In this document: in pieces, positions 24,578 through 33,514 of the stretch
Layout: every line of letters starts with the position of its first letter
Position numbering within the stretch: position 1 is the stretch's first letter
Assembly: GCA_017455525.1 (NCBI GenBank)
Contig: JAFTAP010000102.1
Coordinates: 79,388-143,387, forward strand
Origin: Lachnospiraceae bacterium
Lineage (GTDB): Bacteria; Bacillota; Clostridia; Lachnospirales; Lachnospiraceae
Reading direction: 5' to 3'
Length of the DNA stretch: 64,000 nucleotides
The notes under the pieces: generated by a model
Told to the model about the DNA's origin: nothing
What the model saw: only the letters and a program-made list of their open reading frames with translations
Databases searched by the model: none
Position numbers and translations under genes: made by a program

Positions 24578-25568
24578 AGAGATTCATGAATACTATGACC
24601 ATATTGTCATATGCTGACTTAAGGTCGCTTACAAAGGTCATGCCGCTGACGTCCGTTGAATTTACTATATGCGTCCTGCATATCAGTACGTACATTGCGC
24701 ATCCTGCAAGCATCGGAGCGATAAAAAGAATGTACCTGAGCCACTGCCTGAATCCTGCGATACCGTCTCGTATAAACACATGCAGAGGATATGCCAGAGC
24801 CAGAGGAATCATAAGCTCCGCCATAGGTCTCACGCCTCTTGCAAAGCAGATGATCGCAAAAATAATATATAGGATATATAATTTCCACGAAAACCTGTCT
24901 TCTATAAATAAACGATAAACCAGGATGCACATCATAGGGATGAAGAAAAGCCAGCATGTATAAGATGCCTGGTAGAGCATATGATCATTGCCCCAGAGTA
25001 TATCAGTGTCACCGCCAAAGAGGAACACGAGTATGACCGGCAGGCTTATAATATATGCCTCAACACCCAGTACGAATCTGTCCAGCAAATACATACTTAT
25101 GATACCGATAAGAACCATGATCAGAGTCCCAAGCATCCGTGCCGTGACCTGATCTCTCATTAAGAGAGTGAAGGGAAGCACTGCCAGCTGAGTATCCAGT
25201 ATCCATACATCGCCGTTAGCATAGCACCAGGTCTTAGGAATTATGGAGTGATGCCTGACCTCTGCCCTTGCAAGCTGCGTCGCTATAGCCGTATCGCCAT
25301 GTATATTCGCCTGTCCGTAAGTCATGGTTGAAAAACAAGCTACACCCATAGCTATGAAGCACGACAGCCTAAGCAGGGATACGATCTCTAGCTTTATCTT
25401 TCCAAGCCTTACAAAATAGGCATATGTCATAAGACATCCTAATGCATAAAAAATCAGAAGCACCTCATATATGGAAAACACCGGATGCAAAAGCTTCGCA
25501 GCCGCAGATACTACTACGTCTATGACTATAAGCATTAAATATTTTTTATCCTTCAAAACCTCACGCAA
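24438..25568 (-). CDS. N-terminal part of a frameshifted polytopic membrane protein (GT-C-like)
   Basis: The frame gives about ten membrane helices and extracytoplasmic loops with acidic residues (QANIHGDTAIATQLA, FGGDTDILWGND). It then runs through a G8 tract into about 29 out-of-frame residues before stopping. Up to the tract it reads like a normal lipid-linked sugar transferase-type protein in the same size class as its neighbours. The start is four bases after the stop of 25573-27957. The joined product would be 588 residues. I cannot assign a specific family. The break may be a true mutation, a phase-variable switch, or a sequencing error. Confidence 0.65.
   Translation of the reverse strand: MREVLKDKKYLMLIVIDVVVSAAAKLLHPVFSIYEVLLIFYALGCLMTYAYFVRLGKIKLEIVSLLRLSCFIAMGVACFSTMTYGQANIHGDTAIATQLARAEVRHHSIIPKTWCYANGDVWILDTQLAVLPFTLLMRDQVTARMLGTLIMVLIGIISMYLLDRFVLGVEAYIISLPVILVFLFGGDTDILWGNDHMLYQASYTCWLFFIPMMCILVYRLFIEDRFSWKLYILYIIFAIICFARGVRPMAELMIPLALAYPLHVFIRDGIAGFRQWLRYILFIAPMLAGCAMYVLICRTHIVNSTDVSGMTFVSDLKSAYDNMVIVFMNLFDVFGYNGSSDLATMGGACKHGFHTVLHLVHIHSSVVTDQGIQGRA
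24527..24534 (-). repeat. G8 homopolymer at the frameshift point
   Basis: Eight consecutive C on the plus strand (G on the coding strand) sit exactly where the reading frame of the membrane protein breaks. Seven G would restore the frame; eight do not. Such tracts slip during replication and are typical of phase-variable surface genes. Confidence 0.7.
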
Positions 25569-25572
25569 CTGC

Positions 25573-27957
25573 TTAAGCCCTCTTAGTCTTTATTTTCATA
25601 ATCAAACCATACGCCGCTAATATAAGCCAAGCGATCAATGATATAAGCTCTGCCACATGCCAGTATGCAGGCGGCCTGTATGTCACTCTGACGGTTCCCT
25701 GATATCCGGAGGGTATCATGACTGCAAGTCTTGCGCTTACGTCACTTCGCCTGGTAGCAAATTCCTCTCCGGTACCTATATCATAAGCATGATAATTATC
25801 AAAATCAAACAGCGGAAGGATCGCCTCGCCTTCATCTCCTTTGTTGCTCAGCTTCATCACCCTGTCTGAGCCGACCTTATCATAGGATTCCACGGTTATA
25901 TCCGTCCCCTCCGTGATAATCGATGTATCCAAAATATTCCTTGTCATCCCCCATACGAGGTCATAGTCTGCGCTCATATCCATATAGGCCTGCCTGTCAT
26001 TGTCCATCTGTATATAAGTCCCCTGCTCCCTGTCAGTAGTCACGCCCTGGTAAAATGACAGATCGGATATGAGCATCATGGAAACCGCTATTATAAGCAT
26101 AGGCTTAAAGAATCCGGGCTTCTCCTTGCGAATGATAAAAAGCAGAGCCATGAATGCCGTTACCAGCATCAAAGTCGCCACCATCATCTGCCGCCACACT
26201 ACCTCCATGGTCTCCCATACGGATCTTAATGAATCAAGCCTGCCTATGAGTATCCTGGATACGATGTCTCTGGGGAAATAAACGGTCGACATCCAAAGTG
26301 CCAGAAGTCCCAGTACAAAGGATACATTAAGCACCTTTGAATTAAGGCTGTCAATTTCTCTACCCTTGTCGATATTTCTTCTAAGCACATATATAATCAA
26401 AAATACCAGCGCTACGAGCAGTCCGCCGCCGATCCCTAATGGCATGTCCGCATATGTGCCTTCCCTGCTGATGCCTGTGCCTCTGGGAAGTATCTCAAGA
26501 AGCTGTGACAGATATATGCCCGTCCATTGTATGCGATTCGATATCTCCGTAACGACAGGCTTCTGGCTGATCATGGATTCAAGCATAGGAAGCACGAACC
26601 ATGCGCTAAGCAGCAAGGCTGATGCCGCTGCCTTAGCTATAGCCCAAACGATCCCGAATGCAAGCTTCCTTATCTTCATTATCATGAATATCACAAGAAA
26701 GAATCCGACTATGATAGCTGACACCAGATGGCTCTGCACGAGACACGTCATGCCTATGGCAAGAGGCAGCCAATCCTTTGTCTTTATTTTCTCACGAGTA
26801 TATATCCTGTACATGCCTTCCAGCACCAGAGGCAGGAAAGTGAGCGCTGTATATTCCCCCGCGGCTTCTCTAAGAAATATATCCACAAGCCTGTATTCGC
26901 TCAAAGTATACATAGCCATGCCGCATAGAGCCAGATTGCTGTCATCAAACATGGTCTTGAAGCATCTGTAGGAAAGATATACGGTCAGAGCATTTATTAC
27001 GAATATGTACAGCTGATAGCAGACCCTCAGTGGGATCATGCAGTATTCATATAAAAATGCGCTCGGATATAAGAAAATATCACAATAATATAAAGGCGTG
27101 CTGTATCCAAATCCCAGCAGCATATCACTCTGGATGCGTACAGGGAACTTATGGTATCGCATAGCCGCAGCTATGGCTTCTATCCTGTTCAGATGGAACA
27201 TGGTATCATGCCCCTCGTATAAGTATCCTGTGAATAACGGAATTGACGCAAATACTACGGTGGCTATGCTTATGGAAATGGTTCTTTGCCTTTCATTACT
27301 GAATATGTCAAGCCTTGATCTGCTGTATAATGGCGAGAAAAGAAAATAGTAAATAACATCAAATACAGCATAGCAGAAAAGGAATCCCAGAAGCTGCATG
27401 AACCTGTAGACTCTTCTCTCTCTTATGGATATGGATTTAATGCGAAGCGTCCCCGGTCCGTCATAATGGATGAAAAGCTGAAGGTCATTCACGGAGCTGA
27501 AAGCAGGTATGTACAGCCTTCCCGATACCTGCCCGTGAAAATCATCCAGATAAAGCGACTCATATTTCGGGGTGCCTTCCTTCATCACGGACCTTATACC
27601 CAGATAGCCATTTGAAGTCAACAGGTACTTCATTTGCTCCCCGCCCTCGGACTCATAATCAACCGTCATTATATAAGCACCTGAGCTTAGCGCGAACTTT
27701 TCCGAATATATATTTATGCCATGCTCCAGATCAGCCTGCTGCTCTGCAGGCATCCGTCTGATCAGAAGATCCGTTCCGTCCTCGTCTATAGTTTCAAAGC
27801 TTCTTACGTTATCAAAAAAAGTCTCTCCCAAAAAATCCGCTGTCATTGCCCCACCTGTGACAGCTTTCAGGAAAAGGTATGCCAGAATAAGCATCTCGAA
27901 AGATATAATTATAGCAAATAATTTGTCATTTCTAAAAATCTGCGACAGCTTCTTCAT
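25573..27957 (-). CDS. PTPS-related (PF10131-like) polytopic membrane protein
   Basis: The 794-residue product has a signal-anchor helix, an outer beta-rich domain to about residue 180, then a long array of helices. Motifs are GHDTMFHLNRI, FPVRIQSDMLLGFGYSTPLYY and LREAAGEY, followed by a soluble C-terminal region of about 170 residues and a last helix. It is paralogous to the partial gene at 1-1890. The family is named for a distant PTPS resemblance, but its layout suggests a GT-C-like sugar transferase. It follows PEP mutase by 11 bases and so belongs to the phosphonate operon. Its substrate is unknown. Confidence 0.8.
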   Translation of the reverse strand: MKKLSQIFRNDKLFAIIISFEMLILAYLFLKAVTGGAMTADFLGETFFDNVRSFETIDEDGTDLLIRRMPAEQQADLEHGINIYSEKFALSSGAYIMTVDYESEGGEQMKYLLTSNGYLGIRSVMKEGTPKYESLYLDDFHGQVSGRLYIPAFSSVNDLQLFIHYDGPGTLRIKSISIRERRVYRFMQLLGFLFCYAVFDVIYYFLFSPLYSRSRLDIFSNERQRTISISIATVVFASIPLFTGYLYEGHDTMFHLNRIEAIAAAMRYHKFPVRIQSDMLLGFGYSTPLYYCDIFLYPSAFLYEYCMIPLRVCYQLYIFVINALTVYLSYRCFKTMFDDSNLALCGMAMYTLSEYRLVDIFLREAAGEYTALTFLPLVLEGMYRIYTREKIKTKDWLPLAIGMTCLVQSHLVSAIIVGFFLVIFMIMKIRKLAFGIVWAIAKAAASALLLSAWFVLPMLESMISQKPVVTEISNRIQWTGIYLSQLLEILPRGTGISREGTYADMPLGIGGGLLVALVFLIIYVLRRNIDKGREIDSLNSKVLNVSFVLGLLALWMSTVYFPRDIVSRILIGRLDSLRSVWETMEVVWRQMMVATLMLVTAFMALLFIIRKEKPGFFKPMLIIAVSMMLISDLSFYQGVTTDREQGTYIQMDNDRQAYMDMSADYDLVWGMTRNILDTSIITEGTDITVESYDKVGSDRVMKLSNKGDEGEAILPLFDFDNYHAYDIGTGEEFATRRSDVSARLAVMIPSGYQGTVRVTYRPPAYWHVAELISLIAWLILAAYGLIMKIKTKRA

Positions 27958-27968
27958 ATGCTTCCAAA

Positions 27969-29264
27969 CTATAGCTCATCTATCAAAGTGATGATATCCT
28001 TTATGGACATCAGGGCGCTGTCTGTCTCATATGCCCTCTGGTTCTCAAGTATGCTCTTTGCGGCTTTTTCCATCGCAGGAAAAGCAGCCCTTAACAGCTG
28101 GTTCGCATATATAACTATATTCACGCCATGCTCTTTAAGCTCATCTTCCTTCACGGTGTTATAAGTGGACGGTACCACTATGAGCGGCGTTTCTTTATCC
28201 TCTGATCTGAACACATCACAGAAATCAAAAATCTCATCCGGAGACTTCTGCCTGCTATGGATCATTATCCCGTCTGCTCCGGCTTTCACATAGGCTCTTG
28301 CCCGCTCTATCGCATCCTGCTGTCCCTTGCCAAGTATAAGGCTTTCTATCCTTGCTATTATCATGAAATCGTCAGATAGCTGCGCCTTTTTGCCCATGGC
28401 TATCTTCTCACAGAAGTTCTCTATGGAGTCCTGAGTCTGCTCCACCTGAGTGCCGAAAAGCGAGTTCTTCTTAAGCCCCGTCTTATCCTCTATTATCACG
28501 GCAGATACGCCCATGCGCTCTAAAGACCTTACCGTATATACAAAATGCTCGGTTAGTCCGCCGGTGTCGCCGTCAAAGATAATCGGCTTAGTAGTGACTT
28601 CAAGCACGTCATCTATGGTGCGGAACCTAGATGTCATATCTACTAATTCAATATCAGGCTTGCCCTTCTCCGTGCTGTCGCAGAGGCTTGATATCCACAT
28701 GGCGTCATACTGGCTTATCGCCTCGTCCTTAGCCACAATTGTCTTCTCGGCTATGAGACCCGTGAGACCGCTGTGTACCTCTATAGTCTTAACGATCGGG
28801 ACCATGTTAAGAAGCTTACGGAGCCTTCCCCTGCGGAACTCCGGCATGGCAAGCTTCTCCCTCATCTGCCGGTCAAGCTTCTCCACATCTGCGTTATGCG
28901 TGTATGGTATCTCTACCAGCTCTCCTCCATACTCGTCTAAAAGCCGGACTATATTCGCCCTTATTGCCTGCATAGCGGAGTCTCCCCAGTTATCGCCATG
29001 CACTATATAATCAGGACGAAGCTTGTGCACGACATCATCATACATGATCTGATCCTGCTCTATGACATCCTTTACGCCCGGCAGCGCACGGATCATGTCC
29101 ATGCGCTCCTCCGTAGTCTTAGTAGGGAAACGGTTGTATCTGATCATCTGCGAATCAGGGAGCACGCCAACCGTAAGCTCACCCAGCTTCTCTGCTTCTC
29201 TTATTATATTAAGATGTCCTTCATGTATGATATCGGTGCAGAAGCACGTATAGACCTTAGGCAA
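27969..29264 (-). CDS. pepM: Phosphoenolpyruvate mutase with N-terminal nucleotidyltransferase domain
   Basis: The 431-residue product converts phosphoenolpyruvate to phosphonopyruvate, the committed step of C-P bond formation. The PEP mutase domain (about 150-431) shows the diagnostic active-site loop EDKTGLKKNS (259-268) and FDGDTGG (230-236). The first 130 residues are a cytidylyltransferase-like fold with HEGH (14-17). The RTEGISTT-type motif that closes true glycerol-3-phosphate cytidylyltransferases is not visible, so its activity is uncertain. The start is TTG at 29264, after an AGGAGG site, overlapping the end of the TagF-like gene by eight bases. It sits with decarboxylase, aminotransferase and CMP-transferase genes, giving a full route to CMP-2-aminoethylphosphonate. 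Confidence 0.93.
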   Translation of the reverse strand: MPKVYTCFCTDIIHEGHLNIIREAEKLGELTVGVLPDSQMIRYNRFPTKTTEERMDMIRALPGVKDVIEQDQIMYDDVVHKLRPDYIVHGDNWGDSAMQAIRANIVRLLDEYGGELVEIPYTHNADVEKLDRQMREKLAMPEFRRGRLRKLLNMVPIVKTIEVHSGLTGLIAEKTIVAKDEAISQYDAMWISSLCDSTEKGKPDIELVDMTSRFRTIDDVLEVTTKPIIFDGDTGGLTEHFVYTVRSLERMGVSAVIIEDKTGLKKNSLFGTQVEQTQDSIENFCEKIAMGKKAQLSDDFMIIARIESLILGKGQQDAIERARAYVKAGADGIMIHSRQKSPDEIFDFCDVFRSEDKETPLIVVPSTYNTVKEDELKEHGVNIVIYANQLLRAAFPAMEKAAKSILENQRAYETDSALMSIKDIITLIDEL

Positions 29265-30543
29265 TTTTCTTCTCCTCCTCTTCTGTCTGTGTTTCGATCT
29301 TAAGCTCCTCGGATTTCTTCACAAGGAAATCAACTATCTGCTTTGCGCTCTCCCCTATATGCGCCCAAGCCTCAGCCTTTGCCTTTACCCTTGCGTCAGC
29401 GTATATATTGCTCGTTATCGTCTCGTCGATTATTTCTTTAAGCCTGCCGAAATCCTCCTCCTTAAGAGGTGCGCCAAGCTTCGGGAAGGTCTCCTCCTGC
29501 CATAGCTTGTGATCTATCCATGCGGCATCATATACTGATTTATCCAGCTCATATTCCGCATACATAACGGGCTTGTCAAAGACTAAGGCAAAGTCCAGCA
29601 TCACCGCCGAGAAATCAGTGATCATAAGATCCGCAGCGTTCAATGAATCAAAGTTATCCGGGCTGAAATCCCATTTGAGCTTGTCAGCTTCAGGATACTT
29701 AGCCATAAGCTTATCCATCATGTCCTTCTCCGACCTCATGGACTGGGGATGTGGTCTGATGATTATATTGTATCCCGTGTTTACCAAGGCTTCTATTATC
29801 TTCTCGCCGTATAGCTTAAGTATGGCCGCATCACCCCAGGAAGGTGCAAGCAGGATAGTACGTTCCTTATCAGAGTTATCGTCTCCTGTATTTTCTGTAT
29901 TATCAAGTCTCTCCTTTAACCCGTCAAGATAAGGGCAGCCTGCCACGCAAAGCTCCTTCTTAGGATCGTTACGCACTTCCTCAAGCCCCCTGACTTCCTT
30001 GGTTTGGAAGTCCCCTGTGACCAGCACGGCATCATAATAATCCATGCCGAACATACGATAGAGTAGTGTCGTAGCTGCGCTGTGCATCACATGGGCGTAA
30101 TACTTAACCCTCTTTGATCTCTTCCATTGGTACACATCCAGTCCCGGAGTCGTGGCAAGGCAGATGTCTGCACTCATGAGATTAAGCTTGGCAAAGGCCT
30201 TATTTCCCTCGCCTATGAACTCGCACTTGACATGCTCATACTGCTCCTTAAGAGCAGGATCGTCGGGAGATGCCGTCCAGTATGCGACGTCTATTCCCCG
30301 GCTCTCGAACTCGTCACAGATTGGCTTGAATGTCGTCCAGTATGTCTTGCTGTCACTGAAAATAACATAAGGCAGCGTCTCTTCTGATACATCAGCCTTG
30401 CCTCCTGACAGTCTGAACTTGATCTTCATCATAAGCTTCTGCGCAAAGAACATACCGGTACCTATGACTCCGAGCAGTATGGTAAATAACATACTCCCTG
30501 TGCCGGGATCGATGTATAATAAAATTCCGCCTCCTCTGATCAT
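29257..30543 (-). CDS. TagB/TagF-like (CDP-glycerol glycerophosphotransferase family) protein
   Basis: The 428-residue product starts with a short leader and a membrane segment carrying YIDPGTGSMLF (about 10-20). It continues as a GT-B-like domain of the CDP-glycerol glycerophosphotransferase family, with ILLAPSWGD, IIRPHPQS and MITDFSAVMLDFAL in order. Family members transfer glycerol-phosphate or ribitol-phosphate from a CDP donor with release of CMP. The gene is embedded in the phosphonate cassette, between decarboxylase and PEP mutase with overlaps at both ends (ATGA and eight bases). This makes it a good candidate for the enzyme that transfers aminoethylphosphonate from CMP-AEP. The alternative is ordinary glycerol-phosphate transfer; no CDP-glycerol synthesis gene is seen in this window. 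Confidence 0.82.
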   Translation of the reverse strand: MIRGGGILLYIDPGTGSMLFTILLGVIGTGMFFAQKLMMKIKFRLSGGKADVSEETLPYVIFSDSKTYWTTFKPICDEFESRGIDVAYWTASPDDPALKEQYEHVKCEFIGEGNKAFAKLNLMSADICLATTPGLDVYQWKRSKRVKYYAHVMHSAATTLLYRMFGMDYYDAVLVTGDFQTKEVRGLEEVRNDPKKELCVAGCPYLDGLKERLDNTENTGDDNSDKERTILLAPSWGDAAILKLYGEKIIEALVNTGYNIIIRPHPQSMRSEKDMMDKLMAKYPEADKLKWDFSPDNFDSLNAADLMITDFSAVMLDFALVFDKPVMYAEYELDKSVYDAAWIDHKLWQEETFPKLGAPLKEEDFGRLKEIIDETITSNIYADARVKAKAEAWAHIGESAKQIVDFLVKKSEELKIETQTEEEEKKIA

Positions 30544-31670
30544 ATCTTATCTCCTTTCCTTAGCTCCGCAACGAACGCGTCTTTATTCTCCATAGCTGTA
30601 GTCGTGGGCCTCCCAAGGTCGTCTCTTGCCCCTATAGCGCATTTAACCTCTATAAGACTCAGGCTCTCTCTCTCCTTTGCTGACTTAAGCTCCCTGTCAA
30701 GCTCCTCCGGCGTACTGACGCATACAGCATATGGATATCCGCTCGCATGCGCTATCCCCACTATATCTATCTCTCCTGCGACCGTTGGCATCCCCCCTAC
30801 TGTCTCATGCGAAGAATTATTGATGACAATATGGATCATGTTCTCAGGCTTATTCGCACCGATGACTGCCATTGCTCCCATATGCATGAGCACAGCACCG
30901 TCGCCGTCTATGCACCAGACTCTCCGATCCTTCCTGTGAAGCGCGATACCAAGCGCTATCGAAGACGAATGTCCCATTGAACCGACCGTAAGGAAGTCAT
31001 GACCGTGATCCTGTCCGCTCCGCTCCCTTATCTCAAAGAGCTCCCTGCTGGCTTTTCCTGTGGTCGATACTATCATATCGTCTCCTGCGGCTTCTGCTAT
31101 ATGCCTTATTATCTCTTCCCTGAGCATAGGGTTGTCATTCTTATATTCAACCTCCTCATAATAGCTTAAAGCTCCCTTAGCTATGACAAAAGCCACATCT
31201 TTTCCTTCTGCCAGAACCTTCCTGTATCCTTTCATGATATCCGCAAGCTCTGCCTCAGTGGTCTCCTTCCTTATGACAGACGCCTGTATGCCCATGTCCT
31301 TAAGCAATGTCAGCGTTACCTCTCCCTGATATATATGCTGCGGCTCGTCATGAATCCCGGGCTCTCCCCGCCAGCCTACCACGAAGATCATGGGGATGCC
31401 ATAGACCTTCTCATTAAGAAGAGACGCACACGGATTTATGATATTTCCTTCACCACTGTTCTGCATATACACTACGGGTATCTTTCCCGTAGCAAGATTA
31501 TAGCCTGCCGCGAGAGCCGTACAGTTGCCTTCATTCGCAGCTATGACATGATGCTTAGGATCTATGCCGTATGTATTCATCAGATAATTGCACAGGGCCT
31601 TAAGCTGTGAATCGGGGACTCCCGTATAAAAGTCTGCTCCCAGTGTCTCTACAAAATCCTCAACCTTCAT
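30540..31670 (-). CDS. aepY: Phosphonopyruvate decarboxylase
   Basis: The 376-residue ThDP-dependent enzyme decarboxylates phosphonopyruvate to phosphonoacetaldehyde and pulls the unfavourable mutase reaction forward. It shows TGVPDSQLKALCN near the N-terminus, the catalytic Glu block AANEGNCTALAAGY, GWRGEPGIHDEPQH, and the ThDP/Mg motif CIDGDGAVLMHMGAM with NNSSHETVGGMP. Length matches known Ppd enzymes. The start overlaps the end of the cytidylyltransferase gene by eleven bases, with AAGAGG before it. Confidence 0.95.
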   Translation of the reverse strand: MKVEDFVETLGADFYTGVPDSQLKALCNYLMNTYGIDPKHHVIAANEGNCTALAAGYNLATGKIPVVYMQNSGEGNIINPCASLLNEKVYGIPMIFVVGWRGEPGIHDEPQHIYQGEVTLTLLKDMGIQASVIRKETTEAELADIMKGYRKVLAEGKDVAFVIAKGALSYYEEVEYKNDNPMLREEIIRHIAEAAGDDMIVSTTGKASRELFEIRERSGQDHGHDFLTVGSMGHSSSIALGIALHRKDRRVWCIDGDGAVLMHMGAMAVIGANKPENMIHIVINNSSHETVGGMPTVAGEIDIVGIAHASGYPYAVCVSTPEELDRELKSAKERESLSLIEVKCAIGARDDLGRPTTTAMENKDAFVAELRKGDKI

Positions 31671-32370
31671 CTCTTAACCTCTTCTCAACTGACTTAAGTT
31701 CTTCGCAGGTATCGATCTCCACTATCTGCGAGTCCTTCACAGGATGTATGCGAAGCCTGAGCTTATCCAGATTGCTGTCAACTACCTCGTCCCAGAATAA
31801 AGTCTCATGCCCTTCTTTAGTATAAGCTTCAATTATAGCATCTCTTAATATCTTCGCATCTTCCTGCTTAAAATAGGAGACGCCTACCATATTGTAACAG
31901 TCATCGCCCTTCTTGCCTACCCTGCTGATATAACCGTCATTATCCGTCTCGAAGACCCAGTCGTCAGAATGTCCCCTGACCATCTTGCCGAAATAGCAGG
32001 AGCTCTCCATATCTGTATCAAATATATGAGGGTCTGAGATATACAGATCCGATTCACAGATAAATACATCAGACTTTCCCAATACGTCACAAGCAGCGCG
32101 GATAGATGATATATTATTCTTCGTAAGATATTCTTTATTCTCTATAAGCTTAAGACCCGGATGTCCGGCAGGCAGGTCAGCAAAGCTTTCCTTAAGATAG
32201 CCTGTCACTACATATATCTCCTCTATGCCTCTAAGCCGCAGACCCCTTATGACCGTCTCTATCATAGATGTCCCATTCACTTTTACAAGTGGCTTAGGAG
32301 TTTTCTCTGTAAGAGGCCGCATCCTCTCGCCAAGCCCCGCTGCCATAAGTATCGCCGTCTCAGCCATCAT
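31660..32370 (-). CDS. pntC: LicC/PntC-like cytidylyltransferase for aminoethylphosphonate
   Basis: The 236-residue protein is a sugar-nucleotidyltransferase fold with the signature LMAAGLGERMRPLTEKTPKPLV (about 8-29), a TKNNISSIRAA segment and CESDLYI. It resembles LicC (CTP:phosphocholine) and the PntC enzymes that activate 2-aminoethylphosphonate as the CMP derivative. Being in the phosphonate cassette, overlapping the aminotransferase and decarboxylase genes by eleven bases each, supports the phosphonate substrate over phosphocholine. Choline-uptake and LicA-type kinase genes are absent here. Confidence 0.87.
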   Translation of the reverse strand: MMAETAILMAAGLGERMRPLTEKTPKPLVKVNGTSMIETVIRGLRLRGIEEIYVVTGYLKESFADLPAGHPGLKLIENKEYLTKNNISSIRAACDVLGKSDVFICESDLYISDPHIFDTDMESSCYFGKMVRGHSDDWVFETDNDGYISRVGKKGDDCYNMVGVSYFKQEDAKILRDAIIEAYTKEGHETLFWDEVVDSNLDKLRLRIHPVKDSQIVEIDTCEELKSVEKRLRDEG

Positions 32371-33490
32371 ACCTCACCGGAATCTCTACTTTGTAGTGTT
32401 CCAATGCCTCCCTGAACACCTTCCAAAAGGCCTCTATATCGCCTGCATCTATAGCTCCGAGGGCACAGAGCCTGAAAGTTCCCTTCTGCTCTATCTTGCC
32501 CGGATAAATAGTAAAGCCCCTCTCATAGCAGTAATCGTGAATCTTATCAAAATCCCAGTTCATATCATCCGGATATCTTACAGCCGACACTAATCCGGAC
32601 TGCACCTCCCTCTTCAGTGCTTCTTTAAGTCCAAGCTCATCCTCACCCCTATGTATCTCCTCCATCACTCTTAGATGTCTCGCCCACTTAGCCTCTTCGC
32701 CTTCGTCGAAGTATTCTATAAGAGCCTGCCTTGCGGCATATATTGTCTGCACGGGCGGAGTAAAGTGCATCTGTCCCGTAGTTTCAAAATAATGATACTG
32801 CATATAAAGATTGCAATAATATGACCTCACAGGGAAATCCTTTGATTTCTCAATTATGTCTTTCCTGCCAATCACATAGGAAAGACCTGTCATCCCCATG
32901 ATCCCCTTCTGCGCCGATGCCATGCAGAAATCAATATTGTCTTCATAAATATTTATGGGTATCATCGCATAAGATGAGGTTGTATCCGTAATAAAGAACG
33001 CACCGTAATTATGAGCGAGAGCTCCGACCTCACGTATAGGATTAAGGAGACCCGTACCGGTCTCATGATGCGTCATGTAAACGTAGCCTATGTCATCATT
33101 CGACCTTAGGGCATCCTCAACGACATCAAGATCCGGCGGTGTATCTATAGGCTGCTTAAGCTCTATGTAAGGCAGTCCATACGCATCGAGCACCTCGCAG
33201 GCTCGCTTGCTGTATGATCCGTTCTGCACAACCAAAGCCTTTTTGCCCTTATCCAACAAGGAATTAAGGGTTATATCTATGCCTATAGTGCCTGAGCCAC
33301 AGAAAAGCACCGCCGTGTAGTCATCGTCCTTTCCATGGACTATCTTCACCAGATCCCTGCTTATATCCGCCATGACCTGCCCGAATTCCTTCTCCCTCGG
33401 ACAGATGTCAGGGACTATCTGCGCCTGCTTTACAGTATCCGTCGTGGTAGACGGTCCCGGATTAAGTAGTATCTTTCTCTCGACCTGCAT
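32360..33490 (-). CDS. phnW: 2-aminoethylphosphonate aminotransferase
   Basis: The 376-residue PLP enzyme of the class V type converts phosphonoacetaldehyde to 2-aminoethylphosphonate. Visible landmarks are LLNPGPSTTTDTVK at the start, GSGTIGIDITLNSLL, THHETGTGLLNPI, and the PLP-binding segment SAQKGIMGM with Lys195. Members can work in degradation or synthesis; here PEP mutase and decarboxylase neighbours point to synthesis. A GGAGG site precedes the ATG by nine bases. It follows the YidC fusion gene by 24 bases, so the phosphonate genes and the fusion are in one transcription unit. Confidence 0.93.
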   Translation of the reverse strand: MQVERKILLNPGPSTTTDTVKQAQIVPDICPREKEFGQVMADISRDLVKIVHGKDDDYTAVLFCGSGTIGIDITLNSLLDKGKKALVVQNGSYSKRACEVLDAYGLPYIELKQPIDTPPDLDVVEDALRSNDDIGYVYMTHHETGTGLLNPIREVGALAHNYGAFFITDTTSSYAMIPINIYEDNIDFCMASAQKGIMGMTGLSYVIGRKDIIEKSKDFPVRSYYCNLYMQYHYFETTGQMHFTPPVQTIYAARQALIEYFDEGEEAKWARHLRVMEEIHRGEDELGLKEALKREVQSGLVSAVRYPDDMNWDFDKIHDYCYERGFTIYPGKIEQKGTFRLCALGAIDAGDIEAFWKVFREALEHYKVEIPVRYDG

Positions 33491-33514
33491 TTATCATATC
33501 CTCCGCTTCGTTTT

